64,000 nucleotides of DNA from Nilaparvata lugens. Its lineage: Eukaryota; Arthropoda; Insecta; Hemiptera; Delphacidae. The stretch covers positions 64,752,917-64,816,916 of the forward strand of contig NC_052508.1 of NCBI RefSeq assembly GCF_014356525.2, given 5' to 3'. Below are positions 12,476 to 22,780 of this stretch, in pieces. Both the position numbers and the translations under genes were made by a program. Under the pieces are notes generated by a model, which saw only the letters and a program-made list of their open reading frames with translations, searched no databases and was not told the origin of the DNA. Position 1 is the first letter of the stretch. Each line of letters begins with the position of its first letter.

Positions 12476-12980
12476 ATATTCAACTCTCATGTTGTCTAAT
12501 ACTAGTATATGTTGCCTAGTCATCAAGTTCTAGAATCGGGCTTATAGGTTGCTGGGCAACCAAGTCGAATTGAGCTGGTTTTCCCAAAGACGGTTCTGGA
12601 TTGGGTGCTTACAATTCCAAGTTAGCAAATAATAGTTGAGCCTTGCGCACACTGGTACGGAACTTGGGACAACAACAGGATCTACACTATTTTTACGCCA
12701 TGATATGTTTTAAATTAAATAACCTCATTCTTTTTTCAAAACTTATTCAAAATTTGTGAGAAAGACCTGATGTCTTCTCCCAATCATATTATTGTATAAT
12801 ATAATGATTCTGATTGTCAATAAATTCAATGCAATACACAATACATTGTCCCGCTTCCATCGTTGTCCCGAGTCCCGCAAGGCTTCTAGCTTATTAAAAC
12901 AGCAGTGAATACCTCTAATATCACTTTGAATAGCTTAGTTATGAGGTGACACAAATGAAACACCGATTTAAAACCGCATC
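12476..12980. other. Intergenic spacer before eL40 3' end
   Basis: Nothing recognisable except AT-rich sequence near the expected 3' cleavage region of the eL40 gene. Confidence 0.4.
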
Positions 12981-12986
12981 TTTATT
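12981..12986 (-). terminator. Poly(A) signal of the eL40 fusion gene
   Basis: TTTATT on the plus strand reads AATAAA on the minus strand, 62 bases past the stop codon. A 3' UTR of under 100 bases is typical of ribosomal protein genes. Confidence 0.65.
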
Positions 12987-13048
12987 TGGATGTGATAGTA
13001 AACAAAAGTGATACTGCAACAGGAGTCACAGCAAACAAAAGTGACAGT

Positions 13049-13245
13049 CTACTTCAGCTTCTTCTTGGGCCTGATGTTGTTTGTGTGGCCACACTTCTTC
13101 TTGCGGCAGTTGGTGGCACGCGGGTGCAGACGCGCGTAGCACTTGCGGCAGATCATCTTGTCGCAGTTGTACTTCATCGCCAGGATGCGCAGGGTGGGCT
13201 CGATCACACCACCACGGAGCAACATCGACGCGTGGATGGTCGAGT
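13049..13245 (-). CDS. Exon 2 of the fusion: end of ubiquitin-like part plus eL40
   Basis: The acceptor TCTCCAG precedes base 13245. The first two bases complete an Asp codon begun in exon 1. The exon holds the last strand of the ubiquitin-like fold, the cleavage site after LLRGG, all of eL40 and a TAG stop. The junction position inside the ubiquitin fold matches the alignment to ubiquitin exactly (NIQKEST against NIKNDST), which supports the splice. Confidence 0.88.
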
Positions 13246-16200
13246 CTGGAGACAGAGATGAATACACATTCATTAGTCCACTACATCAATCAATAGTAAT
13301 TCAGAAAGTTATGTTCTATTCATTGACAAGAAAACCATCACTATATAGTGAGATATAATTGAGAATTGAGTCACTATAATTGAGACTTGGAAGTGTCGCA
13401 AAATTGTGCGAAGTTCTAATTTTTCATGAAAGTTCATAAATGACTGGATATATTCAAATTGACAACTTTGCATCGACTGTCTTTTCGAATTTGATAAATC
13501 CTATTGGTGAACTAGGTCTATAATAGACAAACGCAACCTTGAAAAAAATCCTTAATTACATACAAAACGCATGAAAAATAGAAAAAGTCTGTTAAGCTCT
13601 CTTTTCATGCGTTTTGTATGTAATTATGATTACTTTTTCAAAGGTTACGTTTGTCTATTACAGACTTATTTTACATCTTTCTCTTCAAAATTAAATTTTC
13701 TACAAGTTCTGTAAAAAAATATTTTTGTTTATTGTTCATTCAACATAGTAAATCTGCTTCAAACCTTAAAGAAACATGTTTTTCGCCACACTTGGATGTA
13801 ATGAGCTGGTTTACGTGCGTCATATGGAGGCCGAAAGTGATTGTTTTCCGACCAGGCCGGTAAAACTTTACGGCCCTAGGGCTGTAAAATGACCTTGAAT
13901 AACAGCTGATCGTGTCCGATCTCACAAAAATCATAGAGAGATAATCTCATAACGACTGTAATAATCTATATAATTATGTATCGTGAATCGCGGTATTATG
14001 TCTATAATATATTTTATAAATTACTGTTTCATAATTTAATATTTGTTATTGTGTTTTTGATATCAAACAATAGAATACGATGATATCTCCATAGCCTCAA
14101 CAATATACTTAATGTTGGCTGCATTGTCCATTGTCAGAAAGGTACGTATCGCAAGTATTTAAAAGTGAAGAATCGAATTTGAAATCAAAGTACAATAATT
14201 GTATCAATATTTAAAAGTGAGATAGAGTAATAATTGTTTCTTTTTTATTGTCGAATTCCACTTCTTAATGCAATACAATCAACAATAATACGGTAATAAG
14301 AAAATACAGCAGAGATCTGAAGTTTAAGGTAAGCCTACTGGTAAAACTCAGCCTTGGCTGAAAAATTCCTAGTAATTTTTCTGTAATTCATTATTAAAAC
14401 TTTTAGATAATTTTTATTCAATATTAAACCATATAGAGAAAACATTAGGCCCACTCAAGATTGAATCTTCGAATGTTTTCTCTATGATTTAACTATTTTC
14501 AGAGCAATATTTTGTTGTGGAAATGCCGGCAAACCGGCTAAGTGTTTCAGTCAGGCCCCCTCGTTCAACAATACGAAATGGCCGAGAGCGTAAAGGCGTA
14601 ATACATCAAACCTCAAAGCTCAGTGAATAACAAACATGATCTCGGTCAATGACATTTTTTTTTGTCGATGAATTTCGACTTTTATTAGCTATTTTTTATA
14701 TTAGTTACCGTAATTTAAATTTCAATAAATTTTTTTGATATATTTCGAGACAAAACTGTGAAATATGCAATTATATTTAATTTTTCACATTATTTCAAAA
14801 TAGTAATAAAAATTCTATTCATCCATCTATCCATGAGATATTGCACCAGGCGCAAAGCGCGAGCTATAAAAATTCAAACAATTATTCGAAATATTAATAG
14901 TATAAAAATATGGTCACTATTGTAAATTATTAATTAGTAATATTGAAATTAATTGACAGTAAAAGTTGTCATAACCAAGATTCAAACTATCAAAATAGGC
15001 TGTTTGAATTTTATTTATTTTTCAATTTCTTATATAGGCTATTGGGAAGTTTTTTTTTTGGTGTGGCGAAAAATAGCGTTCGCAACACGGGCAAAAATGT
15101 TTTTCCGGCTCTCGAACGCTTCAAGTTCTCGACTTCGTCTCGAACTTGAAAACCGCGATCTCGATCCGGAAAACGTACATTTTCGACCCTAGGTGCGAAA
15201 TATACTATTACAGGACCAAGTTTGCCATATTTCGTCACATATCTTCAAAAATTGCTGTAGCTAGCCTACAGGTCTGGGAACAATTTCATTCAATTTTTCA
15301 GTTCATTTTACATGAAGTACGCTAAATTGTACATTTCAAGAGCCAACAAATACCCATAGGGCTTCGTTTCAGCAGGGGAACTGAAATTTAGACGAAATCT
15401 TTCACCCTGTATAACTTGGTAACTAAGCATTTTCGGACCTATGTCAATAGGAAGGTTTTTCTTCTTTTGATGTGAGCACCTTTTTTCAGAACATTCTGTA
15501 TATCAGTATCAGTAAACGTGTCCGGTGCGATAAAAATATTATTCGCATAAATCCGCTCAGCCGGACTGAGTGAGAATAGTCCCATTAGAAATCATACGAA
15601 TTATACTTTCAATGTACCAGTTACTGACTCTGATACTGATATCGTAAGAATCTGCATCAAGTCGGCGCTAAGATAATTATCCTTTACATTAGCAATATAA
15701 AAATGCGATTTTGAGCCACATATGTATCTGTAATATATTCTATATCTCTACTACTGAGATTCAGTTCCTTTCGACATTCTTTATAAATAACATACTTTTT
15801 CCTACAGTTACGTTGAAAAGTGGCCATTGCTGCACTGATTACAGAACGCAAAGAATCACTTTTCCGCTCTAGTGCGGGAAAAATTTTTCTGCACTCCAGA
15901 TTTGCAACATGGCAACGCAAAATACTTAGTAGGTTATATGGAGCAACAGTGCAGCAAAATCAAAATGAAGTTGGTAACAGTGACTGCTGTGGCTGCTATA
16001 GTGAGCAGAGGTGCAACGAAGCACAACGCGCTAATTATTATTCATTATATATTATAACCAAGGACAACGAGGACTTTAGGATTTTAGGATTAAGGTTTTT
16101 ATCAATAATAAAATTACACAGAAAAACATTTGATGGATTTCAGGCAATTTTACCCATAATTACCCACTTTTCATATTCAATGGTAACTGTAGGAAAAACT

Positions 16201-18452
16201 TAATGTGAAATACGTGCGCAAAGTTCCTCTGCTGCACTCAAGAAACCATTCCGCCCTCGCCTACGGCTCGGGCGTAAACGTTTCTTTCGGTGCAGCAAAC
16301 TGTCACTTTGCGCACTAGTTGCACAAATAACTATTTCAATTCAAACTGTGAGCATTGATTGAATGGAAAAAAATAATGTTATAGGTACATTGAGATGGTA
16401 GAGTCTGATGATAATATCACCAGACTCCTTATGAATAAGATCAATGCTTTCTATTGAAGCTATGCTGATAGTTGCAAATTAAAAGTAAAATTTTATTGAC
16501 TGTACCGAGCACCATAACCAATATTTCAAAAAGAAATACTGATAAGTGAATACTGTTCGGACTTTGATTTGCCAATGTTTTGGAGATAGGAGATCTTATA
16601 ATGATGTTCCTATTAACGAGCATTGGCTTCAAATACGATCAACTGAAACTGCAACTATAGTGAGATTCACTTCAAACTGTCAGCATTTCTTACATCAAAG
16701 CTTCCCATTTTTTAACAAATTTTGCTGACAGTTCATGTAAATCACGCAATAGATTAATGAATTTTATGGAAAAATGAAAATTCAAAAAATGGTAATTTGA
16801 ATTACCAGCATTTTTTTGCCTTAAAATATGACACTACAGTAGGCTATTCAGTTCTCAGAAAGCTATAATATTGCTGTAAATGTGCTTTTGTTATTTACAC
16901 TTTATTCATTAAAAGTTTACATTGAACAAGATAAAAATAAAATAAAACATCATCTTTGAACGTTCATCATAAAACTATCACTAGTTATTTACTTGTAAAC
17001 GTTCGTTGCTAAAACAGTCACCTTGACAACTGTGCTCACATGATATCCACGTAGGGCTAGCCTACATCACTATCCCTCCCTTAGGGATATTGGTCTCCAA
17101 TATCCAGATTTCCTTGATAAGTTGGTAGACGATTGTGTGTACAACCTTTGGTTTCATTCTTCATTCAGTTTTCTTAATCCTGTACACAATTATTATCATC
17201 TTTACAGTGTAGTACGGGACTTCCCTTGCTCTATCTAATTTTGAGCAAACATTTTTTTCAAATTGTCAAATTCAATTCTTACAAATAACAATTTGGATTC
17301 TTCGGATCTCCAATCAAACTTGAAACATGAGATAGCAGCATTTGATCCTCAACCTTGTGGGCTCCATCGCATCCCCACCAACGATTTCTCAAACCTCTAA
17401 ATTGAACAATACCATAGGGAAACAATAGCATTGTTTTGAATACAGAGAAATCTGAAGCCTTGAAAACCGTGCTCACATGATATCCACGTAGGGCTAGCCT
17501 ACATCAATATTATTCATGTTTAAAACTAACTAGGGCTGTCATATTCGATTAAAAACAAATTTTATAATAGAAATAAAAAATAAAAATCTCAGTAGCCTTT
17601 TCTATTGTTTATTTACGACATTTTTCGGCCATGATGCCATAATCAAGTAAATTGATATTTTTACTTTATAAATATTATGATTAATAATATTAATACATTA
17701 TTACTTGATAATGGCATCATGGCCGACACATATCGTGAATAAACAATTTAAAAAAATGGCACTTAGATCTTTATTTCTATTCAAGAGTAGCCCTAACGAA
17801 AAAGATGGAATTTTTAATATATTCAAGTTTGAAAATACTATACAATAATTACATATTTGTAAGAATTTTAAAATTGTTTTCAAATAATTTTCTAAATATA
17901 GCCCACCTAGATTTTACCACACAATTAATTGACATGAATTTATCTTCCATTTAGATATTTATTAAATGCATTGCATTTTCAAATTTTTACGACTATAGAT
18001 AATGCACAACGATATGGCCCCTGGTTTTCATTTTGTTTTCAATTGTAACCCGGGGCCAACTCCCCGTGCAGAATCTGAATAAATGTTATCTGATAACAAA
18101 AACGGTATTACACAATATTCACCTCCAGCAATAATAGGCTATACGGTATTAGGCTACTCACACAACCCACCTTCACCCCTAATTATTATATTGAGTATGA
18201 TTATTCACGAAATGCTGATTTATTAAAACAAATCAAAGTAGTGGATATTACAAGTTGATTAGTCTCACCATTCTTGATGTTGTAGGCGCCAATGGTCAAG
18301 TCATTTTCTAGTGGCTTGCCCTCGAATTCGAGGAACTGTTCTGAAAGCGGGATTCCGCATTTCTCCAAAACGAAGTTCTTCACTTCTGCGACGCTCGTGC
18401 TCTCCTCAACGCTGAGCGCGTACGTATCGTCGAGCTTCACAAAGATCTGCAT
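13049..18452 (-). CDS. Divergent ubiquitin-like/ribosomal protein eL40 fusion, two exons
   Basis: Exons 18452-18269 and 13245-13049 join at GT-AG borders in phase 1 and encode 126 residues. Residues 75-126 are a near-standard eL40, including the zinc-binding cysteines in CDKMICRKC and NCRKKKCGH and a [11 protein letters not shown] end. This is the 52-residue large-subunit protein made as a ubiquitin fusion (UBA52/RPL40 type). Residues 1-74 align with ubiquitin but have changed heavily. Two residues are missing in the beta1-beta2 loop. K11, K29 and K63 are replaced; K6, K27, K33 and K48 remain. Of the hydrophobic patch, I44 is Glu and V70 is Ser. R72 is Leu, and the terminal RGG is kept. From known ubiquitin biochemistry I infer a leader that can still be cut off but is unlikely to be activated or bound as ubiquitin. 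The frame is intact and the intron shows it is not a processed pseudogene. An ordinary UBA52 may exist elsewhere. Confidence 0.88.
13516..13665. repeat. Foldback element with about 60-bp arms
   Basis: The left arm with AATTACATACAAAACGCATG and the right arm with CATGCGTTTTGTATGTAATT are complementary. The pairing extends outward to TCTATAATAGACAAACG/CGTTTGTCTATTACAGA. The loop is short and AT-rich. Confidence 0.75.
16214..16315. repeat. GC-richer inverted repeat
   Basis: GTGCGCAAAG at the left pairs with CTTTGCGCAC at the right. Inside, CTGCTGCACTCAAGAAAC pairs with GTTTCTTTCGGTGCAGCA. The GC content stands out from the AT-rich intron. Confidence 0.65.
17604..17747. repeat. Foldback element with 47-bp arms
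   Basis: 17604-17650 and 17701-17747 are reverse complements with a few differences; the core is GGCCATGATGCCAT against ATGGCATCATGGCC. The spacer is pure AT. Confidence 0.75.
18269..18452 (-). CDS. Exon 1 of the fusion: divergent ubiquitin-like domain
   Basis: Begins at the ATG of MQIFVK, the invariant ubiquitin start, and ends AATG before GTGAGA. It is GC-richer than its surroundings, as expected of a real exon in this AT-rich DNA. Before the ATG the minus strand reads GGTTTTAG then ACACACAAA, so a 5' UTR intron probably ends at 18462 and the transcription start lies further upstream. Confidence 0.85.
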
Positions 18453-18700
18453 TTTGTGTGTCTAAAACCAGATAAAACTATATGAAATCCAATGTTTCAT
18501 CATTGAGCATAAATAAAAGCATAAAAAATAGAAATGGTTTGTACCAAGCACTATTATCAATATCTCTAGATAGAAATACTGAATTATGTTGATGCTTGAG
18601 CTATGATTTACCAATGTTTTGGAGATAGGAAACCATAATCTGATGTTCCTATTAACGAGCATTGGCTTTATAAAAGAATAACAAAAGCTATCGATCAAAA
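18453..18700 (-). promoter_or_regulatory. Sequence just upstream of the eL40 fusion start, with a dispersed repeat
   Basis: 18461-18453 is probable 5' UTR after a splice acceptor. 18538-18672 is a copy of a dispersed repeat found also at 16499-16630 and, inverted, at 32289-32422. Its best-kept part is GATGTTCCTATTAACGAGCA followed by TTGGCTT. I could not fix the first exon or a pyrimidine-rich transcription start. Confidence 0.4.
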
Positions 18701-18728
18701 ATCAGAACTCAAACTAATCAACTTAACT

Positions 18729-18898
18729 TAAGGTGCGTACAGATATAAGCGCGGCGAACATGAGCGATTCACTTTTAATCAGCTGACTATATCTGTATTT
18801 TTCCAGAAACGGTAAGATACAGATATAGAAAGCTTGGCATCAGCTATTTAAAAGTGAATTGCTCATGTTTGCGGCGCGTAAATCTGTGCGCACCTTTA
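18729..18898. repeat. Foldback element with ends TAAGGTGCG
   Basis: The left arm (GGTGCGTACAGATATAAGCG, then CGGCGAACATGAGC) pairs imperfectly with the right arm (GCTCATGTTTGCGGCGCG, then AAATCTGTGCGCACC). Length is about 170 bp. Confidence 0.7.
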
Positions 18899-18899
18899 G

Positions 18900-21671
18900 A
18901 TTCAAAAATGTGTGGGTAGGTCAGTAGATTCACTTTGTTGAAGTATTGGTTGTTGTTATAAAATTTAAAATCAAATCAAAGCAAACTCAACACTTGTTTT
19001 ATTAAATTTCAGCTTTAGTTTCATACACTGACGGCCGACAGCTAATAAAACGATACACCGCGGCACGTTGGCCTGGCTCAAGGCAAGTTTTCCTAGAACT
19101 AATTAATTTTGTAATTTTCATTAGTATTTTTTGTATTGTTAGATAGTACAATGTTTTGTAATAATATTATGTTGTGCGGAATAAATTATTTTTTGAATTG
19201 AAAAATTGAATTGAAACTAGAATGGAAGCGCATTAGTTGAGCTGCGACATTTTTTTCAATATTTATTGCAGACACAGGTAGTGTTTTCCTAGCTGCGTTG
19301 CGGAAAGGATCGCAGCGGGCGATGAGTTTACTGTTTTCTACATTAAACTGGTTAAGATAGACAGATAGATACATTACAATTAATACCTTATTACCATTTT
19401 AGACAATAGTACAATCAGGATACGATATGTACCTATTAATTAATTTATCAGAGTGTTTGTGTCCTGTCCTGTTCTATATCTTGAAGTCATATATTAGGCC
19501 TACCTTATACCTCATACCTTATTTTGCATTTACTAAACAATTTTAAGCGTCAATAAACATTAGATGACAGTAAAATAAATTAAAAATAAGAGTCAAATAA
19601 ATTAAAATTATAGGTATGATTACATTATATGCACGTATGTGCAAGTGCACACGAGACTGTAATGCATAATCACGCGTGCAGTTGCCAGATGAGAAACAGA
19701 ATCTGGAAAGAGCCATAGAAGAGCCAACACTCACACAGAACACGTTGAACAACGACAGACAGGTCACAAAGTTTCTATTTCTCTTTCCAGATTTTTTTCC
19801 CCCATTTGCATGCAACAGAAAACCAAGGAAAATTATTTAGTAATTTATGTCACTTCAGTTCTCATACCAGTATTACACAGACCATCAAAATTGTGTGAGA
19901 GGTACATTAAAATATAAGATTATATCATAGAACAAGTCAGACTTGAGCCGCAGAGATTCCGACGCACGGATTAGATGCACGTTTTGGGAAAATGCCAACA
20001 TTTAAATCTATACCAACTACTTTGCACGTCTTTAGAAAATGCATGGGATTCTATGTGGATAGTCTATTTAGATTGTATAGTTTAGCCCAGAGGTGTACAA
20101 CCCACGGGAATATAATTATCTTTCGTAGTAATGAAAAGTATTACACACTCACCCAACTGTTTTAATCATTTATAACTAAGCTGCAAGTTCTGAAGTTTCA
20201 AAGCAGGTCAATCAAACCTTCACCTCATCCTTACAAACATACTAAAAAGTTGAAATTAAATTATATTGATACCAAATACTTATTTGATAAATAAGATGGA
20301 ATCAATTGATTAAAAGAAAGTACTGTGCATAAATTGACATTGTTTATCAATGGTAGTCTACGTATGCAAAACATTTTCAAAACAGTTTGTGGATTTTATG
20401 AAACAATAAGGTTGATCTAACTAATTGATAATAGGCTTTGTATAGAACAAATAATTGTCACTATTGTATTACAATTACGTTGCCTCTCAAACTAAAATAT
20501 AAATTCTATTCCGTTCTACTAGGAGGAGGTTATGTTAACCTTTCCGTTACACAAAATTAATCTTGTATAAAGTACAACATTTCTAATTTACCGTGGTTCA
20601 AATTTATACTTTCAGCATGTTTTGAATAAATATTTTTTAATCTTATTTATTTAAACTTCAGTCATAACTTTTAATGATTATACGTAATACAATGTACTGA
20701 TCATTACATTTAAACTACTAGTCAATCATAAACGTAGGCTACCTATTCATAATTTGTACTAAAATTTACTTATTTTTTTGAATGAAATCTTAATATTACT
20801 CTATCCGTTTTTGAATTCAAAGTTGATAATATAACTTAGTTTATCATATCTATTCAAACATACAAAGGTGGACTTCTGAATTAGTAAATAGGAAAACTTG
20901 GAGATTTGAGAGTACGGTAACCAACTTCCTATAATTTATTCTTGATTAACAATCATCTTGATCACCGGTTTCAATTGTAATAACTCATTTTAAAAACTTG
21001 TAATAATTAAAACCGTAAACTATTTATTTTTGATGCATGTTCTGTTACTTTTGAGGTTATGTGTCAGGTGTGTGATGAACCTTTGTTCTTCTGTCCCTTC
21101 TCAAAAATGCATCATATTTTGTTCAGTACAGGAATATGAGCTATCATAAACGTACAAGTTGAAAAACAATTATCATGCATAATTTATTTTTATCATGTTC
21201 CTTGAAACTCTGAAATTCATAATAAATAAGAGGATGATTATGCATTTTTACATGTATTATTCATTTACGGAAAATCGTATAGGCCTGCATTGATGTGTGA
21301 GACTTTTACATTGACATGATCTGGATGACAAATTGACATTCAGTTTTTCTTGATATTGAATACGGAGAAATATTTTTTTAAAACTCAGTTGATTTTGGTT
21401 GTATTGTCTTCAAGCTGGGTGAAACATCAATATCAATTTTTCAATGCAACAAGATTTTGGGTCAGTTTTTTGGCCTCTGTTTCTAACAGGAAGTTGAAAC
21501 ATTTCCGCTATGTCTTGTCTTGAAGAACATTTGCAAACACTCTCAGAAATTTTTACTCAAAATTTTCGTGATGAGGTGAATAATTTTGTTCACCTCATGA
21601 AATCCGCCAAGTTTGAAGGAAATGTTTACTGCTTCTGATTCGCAGGTAGATGTACGCGGGTGAATCTGTAT
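18900..21671. other. Intergenic, no gene seen
   Basis: AT-rich spacer. No ORF above background and no clear exon was found. It must contain the 5' UTR exon of the minus-strand eL40 gene if that exon exists, and the promoter of the plus-strand YRDC gene. Confidence 0.4.
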
Positions 21672-21882
21672 CGTCTACCATCTCTACTTCTCGGATTTTA
21701 TCCAACTGAATTCATCTCAAGACTTTTACAAACAGTCTGACTTGTCTACCATTGCTCCACTCAGATTTTTTCCAAGTTCGATCGTCTGAAAACGTTTATA
21801 TAAACTGTTTGACTTGTCAACCATTGGATAACACTCGGATTTTATCCAACCAGAACCGTCTGAAACCAGTTACAACATCTGT
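21672..21882 (+). repeat. Three diverged 71-72-bp tandem repeats ahead of YRDC
   Basis: Units begin near 21672, 21743 and 21815, each with (C/T)GTC(T/A)ACCAT, then (T/A)CTC(G/A)GATTTT and CGTCTGAAA-type words. The last unit ends four bases before the YRDC start codon, so the array lies in the 5' UTR or core promoter. Confidence 0.65.
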
Positions 21883-21885
21883 AAA

Positions 21886-22566
21886 ATGCTCAAATTTCCT
21901 TTGATTGTAGATCTCGGGCTGCAAGTTGCCCGTTGCATCACGAGAGATTCAGAATGTGTTCGAACAGCTGTTAGACTTTTGAAAAACGGAGAGGTGATTG
22001 GACTTCCCACAGACACTATCTACGGTATTGCTTGTGACGCTCAAAACGATGTTGCGTTGAGTAGATTGTACACAATCAAATCTAGAGACTGTAAAAAACC
22101 TATTGCAATTTGTGTGGGAAGGGTGGAGGATGTGAGTTTATGGGGGAACACAAGAACTGTTACAAACGATGTGTTGAACGACCTGTTACCAGGACCTGTG
22201 ACTTTGTTGTTTGATAGAAGCAACAGGTTGAACCGAAACCTAAACCCCGACGTTGAAAAGGTGGGCATTCGTGTTCCCGACCACCCATTCATTCAGATAG
22301 TGGCCAACGAACTTGGACGACCTCTGGCGTTGACCAGTGCAAACATCAGTAACGAGCCAAGTTCGCTGGCGGTGGAAGAGTTCGATGCGATCTGGAAGCA
22401 TTTGGGTGCAGTGTTCGATGGCGGTCGCTTGGAGAACGACAGGTTGGGCTCGACGATTTTGGATTTGAGTGTGGGGGGACGGTTTGCAGTGGTCAGGGAA
22501 GGGCAGGCGGCCTGTGAGACGTACGCTAAGCTTACCAAACGCGGGTTGTTGAGGTGTAGTCGCTGA
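21886..22566 (+). CDS. YRDC: Threonylcarbamoyl-AMP synthase (YRDC/Sua5 family)
   Basis: Single 226-codon exon. The family makes threonylcarbamoyl-AMP from threonine, bicarbonate and ATP, the first step of t6A formation at position 37 of ANN-reading tRNAs. Key parts are visible: GEVIGLPTDTIYG at residues 35-47, the KxR signature at 65-67, LLPGPVTLL at 100-108, VGIRVPDHP at 126-134 and the SxN motif of LTSANIS at 151-153. The protein lacks the long N-terminal mitochondrial leader of vertebrate YRDC; the first 20 residues are short and only weakly presequence-like. The start is the first in-frame ATG after the tandem repeats. GC content is well above the flanks. Because it is intronless I considered a retrocopy, but the frame is intact and the motifs are kept. 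Confidence 0.9.
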   Translation: MLKFPLIVDLGLQVARCITRDSECVRTAVRLLKNGEVIGLPTDTIYGIACDAQNDVALSRLYTIKSRDCKKPIAICVGRVEDVSLWGNTRTVTNDVLNDLLPGPVTLLFDRSNRLNRNLNPDVEKVGIRVPDHPFIQIVANELGRPLALTSANISNEPSSLAVEEFDAIWKHLGAVFDGGRLENDRLGSTILDLSVGGRFAVVREGQAACETYAKLTKRGLLRCSR

Positions 22567-22780
22567 GGTGCAGTTTGAAGACCGAACATTGAAGAGAATG
22601 GAATAATGAATTGCTGAGGTGAAGATTGAAGACCGAAAATTGAAGAAATGAAAAATTTACAGATATTTTATGGTGTGCATTCCCATAGTGTTCGTAATCT
22701 CAATTCGTGGTTACTGAGGTGAAATTTGGAACCGATAATCCAAAAATGGACTCCATTCAAATGGACTTCATACAAATAAA
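22567..22780 (+). terminator. YRDC 3' UTR with poly(A) signal
   Basis: AATAAA lies at 22775-22780. The UTR starts with diverged copies of a GAGGTGAAGATTGAAGACCG-like segment, a small local duplication that begins in the last codons of the ORF. Confidence 0.55.

Larger units (their letters stand above)
13246..18268 (-). other. 5.0-kb intron of the eL40 fusion, filled with repeats
   Basis: No snoRNA or nested gene is recognised. It contains foldback elements at 13516-13665, 16214-16315 and 17604-17747, a MITE-family copy at 16654-16746, a dispersed-repeat copy at 16499-16630 and a 38-bp direct repeat pair at 17032-17069 and 17469-17506. The open frames between about 14940 and 16200 overlap GC-rich inverted sequence and do not look like genes. 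Confidence 0.6.

Noticed and set aside
12986..13358. Plus-strand open frames across the eL40 exon
   Set aside because: They are antisense shadows of the conserved minus-strand eL40 coding sequence.
14943..16203. Overlapping open frames of 60-127 codons in the eL40 intron
   Set aside because: They fall on GC-rich inverted-repeat sequence, lack conserved motifs and overlap each other on both strands.
21886..22566. YRDC as a processed pseudogene
   Set aside because: It is intronless, but the full frame, all family motifs and a poly(A) signal are intact and there is no A-tail next to the signal.
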